In this document: positions 20,316-28,330 of the stretch, one piece after another | How the letters are laid out: every line of letters starts with the position of its first letter | Position numbering within the stretch: the stretch's first letter is position 1 | Origin: a virus | IMG/VR virus record: IMGVR_UViG_3300021405_000044 | Location: 1 to 30,854 of that record | Strand: one strand, 5' to 3' | DNA length: 30,854 nucleotides | Program-made: the position numbers and the translations under genes | The notes under the pieces: generated by a model | Told to the model about the DNA's origin: nothing | Database searches by the model: none | Seen by the model: only the letters and a program-made list of their open reading frames with translations

Positions 20316-21966
20316 CGAGCGCCCCGCTCCCGGCGACGCCGAGGAGCGGATGAACGCCGCGCCAGAAATTGTTCTCAACATCAGACTGCGTTGAGCCTGT
20401 GCGGTAAGCGGTGTTGTTGATGCGGTTCTGGAAGGCCTGAGCCGCCGTTTCCGGCGGCGATCCGAGCCCGGTGACCCCGCCGCCGCCGATCCAGCCCCCG
20501 GCCTGGGCCTGCGCCGGATCTTTGCCGAGGCTGGCGGCCATGCCCTTCCAGTACTGCTCCATGGCTGGATATTCGTTTTTCGGATTGGGCGCGTCGTCCC
20601 ACCACGTCGGGTTCTTGAACGCCTCGTCCATGCTGACCTGACCGCCCGTCACCGCCTCTCTCGGATTGAAGTCTGGATAGCCTGGGGCGCCCTTCGGCAC
20701 GCCAGTCGCCAGGAAACGCGGATCGCGCGACAGCATGGCCGGGAGCTTGAAGGCGTGCATGTCGACGGCGACCGGCGAGTAGTTGCCGAGCAGGTCCTGA
20801 TTGAACGATGGCGGCTTCGGGTTCTCCTCCGAATTGTAGGCCGCCGTCGGATCGTATCCGGCATCGGTGATCTTCTCGACGTTCTGCATATGCTGGCCCT
20901 GGACATAGTGTCCGTAGAGCGGGGGCGGCGTTTCCGTCCCGCCCTGGAGCTTGCCCTGGAGCGGCGGCATGCCGTTGGCGTCGCGCCAGTAGTAGTAGCT
21001 CGCTCCCCTGAGGTTGGGCGGGAACTTCTGCTGCGGCGACGTTCCGCCGACGAGGGCCATGTATTTCTCGTAGGCGGCTTGCCCGTCGTCCGCTCCCAGC
21101 GCCCTGACGGCGCTGTCTTGGATGGGCGAGGTGTTGTACCAGCGGTCGCCGATCTGCGAGCCCTGCTGCACATAGTCCATGACCTGCTTACGGACATCGG
21201 GATTGGCGATGAGATCGGCGACGCGGGGAGAGACGGCCGGGCCACGCACCATCGAGCCGCGCGGCAGATCGAACTGCTCGACGCCTGCCGGGCGCTTGGC
21301 GAGCGCCGGATCATTCGGATCGAACATGTTGGGGTAGCTTGGCCCGCCCTCTGGGATGGTGAGCGGCGCGGAGGTGATCGGCTTGCCATTGTCGGTGAGC
21401 CAACGCTGCTGGGCGGGGTCCCAGGTGACCTGGGGCAGGCCCTTGGCGGCCCTCGTTGCGGCGCCCGTGAGGGCGTCCTCGGTGACGCTGGGCGTCGGCG
21501 CGGCTCCTGTCATCCGGTCGAGCGCCGCTTGCCCAGGGGACGCCTGGGCGGCCCTGGAGGCCTGCGCAGCGGCGTCGGCGTCGGCCGAGGCTGTCCTTGC
21601 CCCAGTGGCGATCTCCTCGGCTGTCCTGGCCCCTCTGGCGGCCCTGGCGGCCAGGGGAGCGACGGCGAGCGTCGACGCGCCAGCCATCGGGCTCATGCCG
21701 CCGCCGAAGGTTGGCGAGGTGAGCATCTGGTAGGCTTCCCTGCCGAGCGTAGGCTGGCTGAAGCCCTCTCCCACGGGCTGGCCGGTCGCGTAGTCGATGG
21801 CGTGTCCCACGCCCTGCGCGCCCTGATCCATGAGCCCGCCGACGACCGCACGCGGATCGACCGGCATGAGCGGCGTGTTGTCGGGGAGCTTCGGCCTGCG
21901 CGGCGAGCCGGGCAGCGGTTTGCCGGGCGGCAGGTTGCCGAAGATGCTGTCGTCCCAGCCCGCCAT
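20224..21966 (-). CDS. Conserved large phage protein, unknown domain (GNYxPVAVDMHA motif)
   Basis: 580 residues from the ATG at 21966, which shares a base with the previous stop (TAATG). The N-terminal 200 residues are Ala/Gly/Pro-rich. The C-terminal 350 residues form a domain with recurring phage motifs: VADLIANPDVRKQVMDYVQQG, DRWYNTSPIQDSAVRALG, SPQQKFPPNLRGASYYYWRDANG, KPPSFNQDLLGNYSPVAVDMHAF and EYPAMEQYWKGMAASLG. I recall this layout from large internal proteins of phages, with no assigned activity; the conserved His/Asp hints at a possible enzyme. Located between capsid-side genes and the endolysin. Confidence 0.6.
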   Translation of the reverse strand: MAGWDDSIFGNLPPGKPLPGSPRRPKLPDNTPLMPVDPRAVVGGLMDQGAQGVGHAIDYATGQPVGEGFSQPTLGREAYQMLTSPTFGGGMSPMAGASTLAVAPLAARAARGARTAEEIATGARTASADADAAAQASRAAQASPGQAALDRMTGAAPTPSVTEDALTGAATRAAKGLPQVTWDPAQQRWLTDNGKPITSAPLTIPEGGPSYPNMFDPNDPALAKRPAGVEQFDLPRGSMVRGPAVSPRVADLIANPDVRKQVMDYVQQGSQIGDRWYNTSPIQDSAVRALGADDGQAAYEKYMALVGGTSPQQKFPPNLRGASYYYWRDANGMPPLQGKLQGGTETPPPLYGHYVQGQHMQNVEKITDAGYDPTAAYNSEENPKPPSFNQDLLGNYSPVAVDMHAFKLPAMLSRDPRFLATGVPKGAPGYPDFNPREAVTGGQVSMDEAFKNPTWWDDAPNPKNEYPAMEQYWKGMAASLGKDPAQAQAGGWIGGGGVTGLGSPPETAAQAFQNRINNTAYRTGSTQSDVENNFWRGVHPLLGVAGSGALATPLVQQFWASLQQPGATAQGGAPDAPRYW

Positions 21967-22265
21967 TAGACGCGCCCCTGCCAAACACGGAAGGGGGCGG
22001 CCTCGGCGCTATTGAGATAGCGCGCCCAGTCGGCCTCGTCCCACTGCTGATGGACGGCGCGCTCGTAGACTTCGATGGGGATGCGGGCGAGCAGCCGGTT
22101 GACGCCGTTGTGCGGCATCGTCTCGCGGTCGCGCGCGATCCCGGCGAGGATCTCGTCGAGGACCTGCTCGGTCTGGATGACGAAATCCTCAGGGCGCTCG
22201 TCGTCGGTGATGAGCGTGCGCCGCACGCCGTCGCCGTTGCGGTACGTCGTGCGGCGCTCAGTCAC
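21966..22265 (-). CDS. 99-aa phage protein of unknown function after the capsid gene
   Basis: GTG at 22265 overlaps the capsid stop (GTGA). The N terminus TERRTTYRNGDGVRRTLITDDERPEDFVIQTEQ is basic then acidic. The central part has DEILAGIARDRE, and the C terminus RIPIEVYERAVHQQWDEADWARYLN is helical and aromatic. It resembles small proteins found directly downstream of the capsid gene in related phages; no function known. Confidence 0.65.
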   Translation of the reverse strand: MTERRTTYRNGDGVRRTLITDDERPEDFVIQTEQVLDEILAGIARDRETMPHNGVNRLLARIPIEVYERAVHQQWDEADWARYLNSAEAAPFRVWQGRV

Positions 22266-23254
22266 TTCTTGATGCCGTTGAACAAAATGTGCGCCAACGG
22301 GTTGCGCATTTCGAGGCCCCATTCGCACACGATCATGCGCGTCTCGGCGTCGCCGACGCGGGCCATCAGGAACTGTCGGAACGCCCTGAAAAAGGCGACC
22401 GCAGCGTAGTCTGGATCAATCAGCAATCCGACATCAGGTAACAGCCAACGCGACGGAGCAACTTTGATGCGTCCGAAGTCGGTCGCGATCACGTCAATGG
22501 TTGATACAACCTCCGTTTTACCAACCAAGACTTGCGTTGTGCTTCGGCCGGTGAATGTCGAGATGGTTCTCTTCGGCCCTGGCGGCACGATCCACATGGT
22601 GGGCGAGCCACCGTTCTGGTATGCCTGCTGCATCGCATCGCCGAGCATCTGTTCGGTGATGCTGACTTGGCTACCGACGGCGACGTTGCCGAACGGGTCG
22701 GTCGCCGCCACCGGCAGGCCGGTGGTGACGGTGCCGGGCGCGATGGCCGCGTTGACGTTCGAGTTCTTGTCGGTGGCTCGGCCGAGCCAGTGCGAGAAGG
22801 CCTCGGTGGTGCGCGGGGTCGTCTGGTAGTTCGCCGAAGTGTCGGCGCTGCGCGGCTGGCGAGAGCAGAGGATGCTCTCCATGTCGCTCTTCAAGACCTT
22901 GGCGGCGAGCGCCATCTGGTGGGCCATCTCTGACCCTTTGCCCGCCGCGTCGCTCTCCTCCTGCGAACCAGACACGGTCGCGTCGCGTTCGCTGATCTGG
23001 GTGATGTTGTTGCGACGGATCGTCGGCTGAGACGGGCCGTTAGCCAGCGCAAACCCTTCCAGTTGAGCATTCGCAAGGTTGACCAGCGGCAGGAACTCGG
23101 TCTGCCAGTCGAACAGCCGGTTCTTTACATTTCGCCTCCGAATAGCCGACATGACCGGCGTGTCGAAGGGGTCGATGTTGTAGATGGCGTTCGAGAGATC
23201 TTCGCGGTTCGCTTGGGCGTTATAGGTAGTGAAGGCGTTCGTGACCTGAGGCAC
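22262..23254 (-). CDS. Major capsid protein (SU10/DUF5309-like, HK97 fold expected)
   Basis: 330 residues, GTG start with GAAAGGAT about 8 bases upstream. N terminus TTYNAQANREDLSNAIYNIDPFDTPVMSAI is the characteristic 'NREDLSNxIYNIDPxDTPxMSxI' of DUF5309 capsid proteins. It continues with beta-rich blocks (SEMAHQMALAAKVLKSDMESIL, MWIVPPGPKRTISTFTG, DFGRIKVAPSRWLLPDVGLLIDPDYAAVAFFR) and MIVCEWGLEMRNPLAH near the end, all typical of that family. It forms the head shell. A structured leader with four stem-loops separates it from the scaffold gene. Confidence 0.92.
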   Translation of the reverse strand: MPQVTNAFTTYNAQANREDLSNAIYNIDPFDTPVMSAIRRRNVKNRLFDWQTEFLPLVNLANAQLEGFALANGPSQPTIRRNNITQISERDATVSGSQEESDAAGKGSEMAHQMALAAKVLKSDMESILCSRQPRSADTSANYQTTPRTTEAFSHWLGRATDKNSNVNAAIAPGTVTTGLPVAATDPFGNVAVGSQVSITEQMLGDAMQQAYQNGGSPTMWIVPPGPKRTISTFTGRSTTQVLVGKTEVVSTIDVIATDFGRIKVAPSRWLLPDVGLLIDPDYAAVAFFRAFRQFLMARVGDAETRMIVCEWGLEMRNPLAHILFNGIKK

Positions 23255-23283
23255 GGGGTGATCCTTTCGGGCAAGAGGGAATA

Positions 23284-23377
23284 TCCGCCGGTCAGTGGCG
23301 GACTATTGGCTCTAGCCCGAAGGTCTAGACTATGCGCTCCAGCCCTAAGACTGGACATAAGCTCCGGTTACCCCGGA
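23284..23377 (-). ncRNA. Candidate structured RNA: four tandem covarying stem-loops before the capsid gene
   Basis: In the 127-base gap between scaffold stop (tandem TAATAA) and capsid start, the minus-strand transcript reads four hairpins in a row. H4: TCCGG/CCGGA (23377-23373 with 23367-23363). H3: TCCAG/CTGGA (23355-23351 with 23342-23338). H2: TCTAG/CTAGA (23329-23325 with 23315-23311). H1: TCCGCC/GGCGGA (23302-23297 with 23289-23284). The stems differ by paired changes while the flanks stay similar: ATAGTC (or ATGTC, ATAAGTC) before and GAGC after each. Loops include UUCG closed by CC/GG (H2) and UUAG (H3). Spacing is 24-27 bases. It may act as RNA that stabilises or regulates the capsid message, or as protein-binding DNA. 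Confidence 0.6.
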
Positions 23378-23381
23378 CTTA

Positions 23382-24536
23382 TTATCGGCCCCGAATAAAC
23401 TGGGCCATCACCGCCGCTGCGTCGTCGACGCGGCCGGTGCTTGCGAGCCTCTTCTGGGCGTCGTTCATCGAGCGCGCCGCGCCATTGCCGACGCGCGGCG
23501 CCGATCCCGGCCGCAGCGCCCCCTGGCGCTCAGGCTGCACGGGGAAGGGCTTGTTCTCCATCATGCGGTCATACTTGGCCGCCTTGTGCAGGATCGACAG
23601 CATGCGCTCGTCGTAGGTCGTGCCGATCTCGTCCTCGCTGAAGCCGTGCGACATCGCGGTGCGGCGCATGCCGGTGATGGCGTGGTCGACCTCGGTCTGG
23701 TTGGCGAGCCGGTTCTTGGAGCGGAACTTGTCGAACTCGGCCCGCGCATATTGCGCCGTTTGCTGGGCGTGGGCTTGATAGGCCTCGCGCTGCGCATATT
23801 CGCGGCGCTGGCGGATCTGGTTGAGCGTGCCGTAGACCTGCCGGTAGTTCAACTCCAACTGGCGGGCGGCGGCCGGGTCCTGCTTGTAGAGGGCGTCCCA
23901 GTCGGGCTCCTTGGGGATCACCGCCTGGAACTCTTGCTCTTGGTTCTGGCAGAGCTGGATGTAGGCCTCGCGCGCCTGCTGGGCTTCGGCGCCGCGCTGA
24001 TCGATGGTCTTGGCGACCTCGACCATCTGGCGCATGCGCGAATTGAACGTCTCCTCGCGCTGGTAGCCCCTGAGCGCCTCGTTGAGGCTGACCTCGCGCT
24101 CTTCGCCGTCTATCTGGATCTTGTACCGGGGCGAGGAGTCCTCGCCTTGTTCCCCGTCGGGACCGGCCCCCTTGTCTGGTTTTTGAGCGTTTGGATCGGC
24201 ATCGTCGGAACCTTCGCCGATCCGCTCTGGCGGCTCATCTTGGGTTGCGTCGTGTTCGTCGTTGGCGGGGGCTGCAGCGCGTTTCGCGGGCCTCGGAACG
24301 GCGTCCCCTTCTTCAGACCGGCCATCAGCAATTCTCCTCTCCTGTTCGAGCAGGCGCGGGTCTGCGCCGCCGTCGGACGTGTCGCCGCGCTCGTCGCCTT
24401 CCGTCTCGCGGGGCTGGAAGATCGGCTCAGGCTTGTTGGTGGAGACGAAGCGTCCGCCCTGGTCGCGCTGGCGCGTCGCCTGGGGGATCTCCTGTGCGAA
24501 GGCCTCGCGGGCCTCGTCCAATCCCTCTGGGGGCAT
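23382..24536 (-). CDS. Head scaffolding protein
   Basis: 384 residues. ATG overlaps the preceding stop (TGATG). The N-terminal 150 residues are highly charged and disordered (acidic, Pro/Asp/Glu-rich). The middle has YKIQIDGEEREVSLNEALRGYQR, which matches the 'KVxGxExExxLxELxxGYxR' element of phage scaffolds, then long Gln/Glu/Ala/Arg helices (QQAREAYIQLCQNQEQEF; QRREYAQREAYQAHAQ). The basic C terminus (KRLASTGRVDDAAAVMAQFI) is where scaffolds contact capsid. Order portal-scaffold-capsid is standard. It would guide procapsid assembly and then leave. Confidence 0.8.
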   Translation of the reverse strand: MPPEGLDEAREAFAQEIPQATRQRDQGGRFVSTNKPEPIFQPRETEGDERGDTSDGGADPRLLEQERRIADGRSEEGDAVPRPAKRAAAPANDEHDATQDEPPERIGEGSDDADPNAQKPDKGAGPDGEQGEDSSPRYKIQIDGEEREVSLNEALRGYQREETFNSRMRQMVEVAKTIDQRGAEAQQAREAYIQLCQNQEQEFQAVIPKEPDWDALYKQDPAAARQLELNYRQVYGTLNQIRQRREYAQREAYQAHAQQTAQYARAEFDKFRSKNRLANQTEVDHAITGMRRTAMSHGFSEDEIGTTYDERMLSILHKAAKYDRMMENKPFPVQPERQGALRPGSAPRVGNGAARSMNDAQKRLASTGRVDDAAAVMAQFIRGR

Positions 24537-25027
24537 CAGGCGGCCCTCCTCGGAATTGGCTGGAAGGGAACGCGCTTCGCGCGAGCCTCAAGGTAAGCGG
24601 CGTGAGCCTGCTCTCTGCTGTCGAACAGGCCGAGGTAAACGTACTTTCGATTGACGCATATTCGCGCTTGCCACTTACGCCCGACAGCAGATGTGCCTGC
24701 GAACTCGCTCAGAGCGATGTTGTGGGTGCTTTCGCTATGGTTTGCCGCTCGAAGATTATCCTGGCGATTGTCGCTTTCGACCCCATTGCGGTGGTCGACA
24801 ATCGCTTCCGGCCATTTGCCGGTTACGAGCGCCCAAATCACCCGATGGGCGAGCAATTGATGGCGGACGCCTTTGCACCGCAAGTCAACCGCGATGTAGC
24901 CCTCGCTGTTGAGATGTCCCGCGATCTGACCGCGTCGCTTTTTCCGGCGCCAAATGAGATGACCACCGAGCGGGTCGTAATCGAAGGCCTCGCGCAAGAC
25001 CTCAACCGAGAGATCGGCCTCAGGCAT
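24536..25027 (-). CDS. Free-standing homing endonuclease, HNH plus AP2 domain
   Basis: 163 residues; AAGGCGG lies about 6 bases before the ATG. The N-terminal half has the HNH core: LLAHRVIWALVTGKWPE, then AIVDHRNGVESDNRQDNLR and a trailing ESTHN. The C-terminal part is an AP2-like DNA-binding domain: GRKWQARICVNRKYVYLGLF, then DSREQAHAAYLEA. The pair is typical of phage homing endonucleases that cut an uninfected copy of a nearby gene. It overlaps the previous gene by 8 bases and shares one base with the scaffold start, so insertion left both neighbours readable. One line of its DNA counts 53 percent GC, lower than the neighbours. Confidence 0.9.
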   Translation of the reverse strand: MPEADLSVEVLREAFDYDPLGGHLIWRRKKRRGQIAGHLNSEGYIAVDLRCKGVRHQLLAHRVIWALVTGKWPEAIVDHRNGVESDNRQDNLRAANHSESTHNIALSEFAGTSAVGRKWQARICVNRKYVYLGLFDSREQAHAAYLEARAKRVPFQPIPRRAA

Positions 25028-25316
25028 TGCGGGCCGCCTTCTGGGCGTCGGTCCGGTAATTGTCGACGAGGTTGCCTAGCGCCACCGGGATGTGATCGAG
25101 GGTGCGCAGGCGGGTCGCCAGTTCGTCCTGCTTGGGGCCAGCATGCGGCGTGTCCAGAAGCTCGTTGAACCACTGGTTGCGGAGCTGCCGGTAGACGTGA
25201 GCGAACGCCTGGTCGGAAAGCAGAGCCTTGGCGGCGGCCGAGAGTTCCCGCCGCTCGCTCAGGTTTTCGATCTTCTCTCTGCTGCCCAGCGCCGACATCT
25301 GATCATCGGCAACCAA
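25020..25316 (-). CDS. 98-aa phage protein between portal and scaffold
   Basis: Mostly helical, with SERRELSAAAKALLSDQAFAHVYRQLRNQWF and RLRTLDHIPVALGNLVDNYRT. The longest reading starts at TTG 25316; the ATG at 25298 (MSALGSREK) is an equally possible start, and neither has a good ribosome site. Small helical proteins at this place occur in related phages; no function known. A strong hairpin-like dyad lies directly upstream. Confidence 0.6.
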   Translation of the reverse strand: MVADDQMSALGSREKIENLSERRELSAAAKALLSDQAFAHVYRQLRNQWFNELLDTPHAGPKQDELATRLRTLDHIPVALGNLVDNYRTDAQKAARNA

Positions 25317-25333
25317 GTTGTCATTGGGACAAC
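25317..25333 (+). promoter_or_regulatory. Dyad GTTGTC-ATTGG-GACAAC (third, variant copy)
   Basis: Sits in the 48-base gap between two late genes. Compared with 2929-2945 it has the same centre and one change in each arm (G to T and C to A) that preserves the symmetry. Perfect 6-bp arms would also form a hairpin in the late transcript. Confidence 0.45.
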
Positions 25334-25364
25334 TCTGCAGGTTGCTTGGATGATTACTTCGATT

Positions 25365-25568
25365 TTAGCCTTCGGGCAAGCCGCCCTTCCGCCCGTCGAA
25401 GCCATCCAGCGGGTAGAGCGCCAGGAGCGTCGCCTCGAACAGCTCCTCGTCGTCCGCTGGGTCCCAACCCGCTAAATCCTCACGCTCGCGCCGAACCAAC
25501 TCCTTGACCAAAAGCTTAAGCGCAGTCCGCTTCCACCAATCTGGATCGACGAACACCCGCATATCCAT
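25365..25568 (-). CDS. Small acidic phage protein after the portal gene
   Basis: 67 residues from ATG 25568 (TGATG with the portal stop); a GTG one codon earlier overlaps as GTGA. Content: MDMRVFVDPDWWKRTALKLLVKELVRREREDL, then GWDPADDEELFEATLLALYPLDG. It is helical with a Trp pair and an acidic second half. No family recognised. The gene is kept because of its tight coupling and plausible composition. Confidence 0.6.
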   Translation of the reverse strand: MDMRVFVDPDWWKRTALKLLVKELVRREREDLAGWDPADDEELFEATLLALYPLDGFDGRKGGLPEG

Positions 25569-27730
25569 CACGCGCCGCCATCGCTTGACGGCGTCGACGG
25601 CGTGGTCGCCTTGGCCATGTCGACCACGACCTGGGCCATGTCGACCTGATGGTCGAGGGCGAGCTGCGCCTCCTGCACGCGGATCTTCTCGGCCTCGTAG
25701 GCCGCCTCCTGGGCGAGCTTGTCGCGGCGGAACGCCTCGTCCTGGGCGGCCTTCTGGACGTTGAACTGCTGCGTGCCGATGTCCTTCGCGGTCTGCGCCT
25801 TCACCCGCTCGTTGTTGGCCATCGCGGCGATGGTCATCGCGTCCGGCTCCTTCGGCGCTTGCTGCATTTGCTGGATGACCTGCGGCGGCGGCGTCTTGAA
25901 GTAGCGCGACACGTTTTTGATGTTGGCGATCTCCAGCATATCGCTGATGGTGTTGAGCATCTCAGGGATGCCGACGACCGGGTTCTGCGGCCCGAACTGC
26001 TGGAACACCATCGCCTGATCGTTTTTGATCTGCTGCAGCGTCATCATTCGCACCGTGTCCGAGCCCTTGCCGAGCGTCGGGTTGACCTCGACCGACATGT
26101 CGGCGTCGAACATCGATGTGTCGTAGCTCGTCCATTTGCCGTTGATGCGCAGCGTGCGTTGCTGGTTCTCGTTCTCGACGATCTCGTTGAACAGCCCATG
26201 GAACAGGTCGCGGTAGCCTGTCTCGGCCAGGACGCGCGCCACCAGTTCGGTGCGCTCCTGCTGGCCGTTGATGACCGCCTCGACGCCGATCATGGTCGAC
26301 GATTGCAGGGCCTTCGGATCGAGGCCCCTGGCGGCGTCTGAGAGGCCGGTGCGGCGCTGCTGGACGCTGTCGAGGTATTCGAGGACCGGCAGCGCCTGCT
26401 GGCCGACGAACGGCGTGGTGGCGAATTGCACGGCGGCCGAGGGGTCGCCCCTGGTCCTGATGACCGCGCCCAGGTCGTCGTTGAGCGCGTCGTCGAGGTT
26501 GGTGACCAGTTCGTTGACCACGGTCTTGGGGTTGATCGACTCCGCGAGGCTGTCGAGGACGCCGCGCGTCATGTTGGTTTTGATCCTCTGGATGTCGACG
26601 GTCAGGTCCGCGATGCTGTCGCCGACGAGCGTGTGCGAGATCGGATCGCAAGAGAAGAGCGCGAACTTGATCCGGTTGGCGGGTTCGTCGCGGACCAGGG
26701 CGTGATCCTCGCCCATGGTGCAGATGTAGCGCAGCTCCGCGACGCCATCGCCGTCAGTGTCGACGCGCACGTACCACTCGCCATAGAGGACGCCGTCGCC
26801 GACGCGGCTCGACATGCCGCGGCCTGGGTTGCGGATCATGTTCTCCATGGTGAAGTTATGGATGTCCTGCGTCTGCAGGTAATTCGCGGCGAGGTCGCGC
26901 GGGTAGCCCATCGCGGTCAATTCGTCGATGGAGACGATGCGCTCATGGCCGACGATGCGCGACTTGGCGAACGTCCTGGCGTAGCGATCCAATCTCATCT
27001 CTTCCGGCGGCACGCCCTCGACGCGGGTGATTGGTTTGTTCTGCGTGCCTTCGATGACGACATCGATGCCGCCCGTTTCGTTCTGCTGCAGAGAGCCAGG
27101 CACAACCTTGGCGGTCTGGTCCTCGGACATCAACATTTGCAGTTGCTGCATGGTGATGTTGACGAACTTCTTGCGCTTCACCTCCTTGGCGTTGTCGGTC
27201 CACCATTTGATGTAGCCGGTCTTGACGGTGAGCGCGTCCTTGACGGCGCCGTACAGCGTCAAAAATCCAGCGTTATCCTGCCAGAAAACATAATTGACAT
27301 AGTTGGTCGCCTGCTCGGCCATGTCGTCGTCGTCGGGCGTGCGCGGGACGAGGCTGATGACGTTCTCGGAGGCGGCGAAGATGCGCACCAGCGAGGGCAG
27401 CATCATCAGGACGGCGTCGCGCACGTCGGTCGAGACGAACGAGCTTTTCGAGGGGCCTTCGCCGGGGCCGAGGATCTCTTCGTAAGTGGCGTTTGGGTCC
27501 TCGATGATCAGCGTGTCGCTATAGGGGCTCCCGTTGGGGTTCAGCGACGGCAGCATGCCGTAGTAATATTTTTGCGCCTCATCGCGCTTGGGTGCGAGCA
27601 CGCTGTTCTCGTAGTCACGGGCATCGCTTATCAAAGCATGGATGAACTGGTGATAAGTAGCTGGATCGCCTGGGTCGTAGGAGTGCGGTGTTTCGCTGTC
27701 CTTGAATGTGAATAGCCTCTCCAGAGCCAT
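25568..27730 (-). CDS. Portal protein
   Basis: 720 residues from ATG 27730, with AAAGG 8 bases upstream; an ATG two codons earlier (27736) has too short a spacing. It forms the dodecameric ring for DNA packaging and exit. Recognisable portal pieces: RDYENSVLAPKRDEAQKYYYG near the N terminus, DVRDAVLMMLPSLVRIF, EGVPPEEMRLDRYA, GEWYVRVDTDGDGVAELRYI, SIADLTVDIQRIKTNMTRGVLDS, DAARGLDPKALQSSTMIGVEAV and the C-terminal helices (EAYEAEKIRVQEAQLALDHQ-like barrel). The length suits the large P22-type portals of short-tailed phages. An HNH gene is inserted directly upstream, its last codons overlapping the portal ribosome site. Confidence 0.9.
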   Translation of the reverse strand: MALERLFTFKDSETPHSYDPGDPATYHQFIHALISDARDYENSVLAPKRDEAQKYYYGMLPSLNPNGSPYSDTLIIEDPNATYEEILGPGEGPSKSSFVSTDVRDAVLMMLPSLVRIFAASENVISLVPRTPDDDDMAEQATNYVNYVFWQDNAGFLTLYGAVKDALTVKTGYIKWWTDNAKEVKRKKFVNITMQQLQMLMSEDQTAKVVPGSLQQNETGGIDVVIEGTQNKPITRVEGVPPEEMRLDRYARTFAKSRIVGHERIVSIDELTAMGYPRDLAANYLQTQDIHNFTMENMIRNPGRGMSSRVGDGVLYGEWYVRVDTDGDGVAELRYICTMGEDHALVRDEPANRIKFALFSCDPISHTLVGDSIADLTVDIQRIKTNMTRGVLDSLAESINPKTVVNELVTNLDDALNDDLGAVIRTRGDPSAAVQFATTPFVGQQALPVLEYLDSVQQRRTGLSDAARGLDPKALQSSTMIGVEAVINGQQERTELVARVLAETGYRDLFHGLFNEIVENENQQRTLRINGKWTSYDTSMFDADMSVEVNPTLGKGSDTVRMMTLQQIKNDQAMVFQQFGPQNPVVGIPEMLNTISDMLEIANIKNVSRYFKTPPPQVIQQMQQAPKEPDAMTIAAMANNERVKAQTAKDIGTQQFNVQKAAQDEAFRRDKLAQEAAYEAEKIRVQEAQLALDHQVDMAQVVVDMAKATTPSTPSSDGGA

Positions 27731-27735
27731 TGGCA

Positions 27736-28197
27736 TTACCTTTCGGCGTATCGGTAGGCTTGGCCTTCGGCTCGCGGGCCGAGCTTGATGGCGCGCTCAA
27801 TCGACATTCCTGTTCGCACACGGTAGCGAACGAGGGCGCGATCCTTGACGCCGTAGCGGGACATCGCGACCTTGAGCGGTATCGTCTCGCCGTCGATTGT
27901 CACGCCACCGTGATAGAGCCTCCGATTAGCGAGGTTCTCGGCGCGCGTCGCCCAGCGGCAATTGCCGGGTTCGTATCCCTTATCATTGTCGATGCGCTCC
28001 AGCGTCAGCGACGGATCGGGCTTAGGCCCTATGTCCTTAAGGAAAGCCGCGAAGCTATCCCGCCACCGCTTGCAGACGGCGATCCCGCGTGCGCCATAAT
28101 TCTTATAGGAGATATGGCTTGGGTTGGCGCAACGTCTGCGCATGTTCTCCCAAGCACGATACTCTGGCGTCTTTGACATTCGATTGGAGATGGCCAT
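27736..28197 (-). CDS. HNH-like homing endonuclease
   Basis: 153 residues. SKTPEYRAWENMRRRCANP, then YKNYGARGIAVCKRW, then FAAFLKDIGPKPDPSLTLER, then IDNDKGYEPGNCRWATRAEN: this is a well-known phage family (YRAWxxMxxRCxNPxxxxYxxYGGRGIxVCxRW ... LDRIDNDGxYxPxNCRWAT), considered HNH-type homing nucleases. A C-terminal NUMOD-like DNA-binding helix (KVAMSRYGVKDRALVRYRVRTGMSIE) follows. ATG 28197 has GGAG 11 bases upstream. Its stop TAATG overlaps the portal's upstream ATG. It is located between terminase-side genes and portal. Confidence 0.82.
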   Translation of the reverse strand: MAISNRMSKTPEYRAWENMRRRCANPSHISYKNYGARGIAVCKRWRDSFAAFLKDIGPKPDPSLTLERIDNDKGYEPGNCRWATRAENLANRRLYHGGVTIDGETIPLKVAMSRYGVKDRALVRYRVRTGMSIERAIKLGPRAEGQAYRYAER

Positions 28198-28327
28198 GGG
28201 CCAACATGCTCCGAGGAAGTCGAACCAGCGGAAAGCCGGTCCCTCGGAGCGTCCCGAACCGGGGCGACCTTATCCTGATTTCATCGGTCCTCAAATGCCG
28301 CCGCAGTGGTGGCTGGCCCAGGCTTAA
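28196..28327 (+). CDS. Possible plus-strand 43-aa peptide gene
   Basis: ATG at 28196 has GGAG 6 bases upstream (28186-28189). Sequence MGQHAPRKSNQRKAGP, then EPGRPYPDFIGPQMPPQWWLAQA: basic, Pro-rich with a Trp pair. It is divergent from the HNH gene and its start lies in a near-dyad ATGGC-CATGG-GCCAA. It ends just before the stop of the 73-aa gene. The alternative is that this 130-bp gap is simply noncoding. Confidence 0.35.
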   Translation: MGQHAPRKSNQRKAGPSERPEPGRPYPDFIGPQMPPQWWLAQA

Positions 28328-28330
28328 GCC

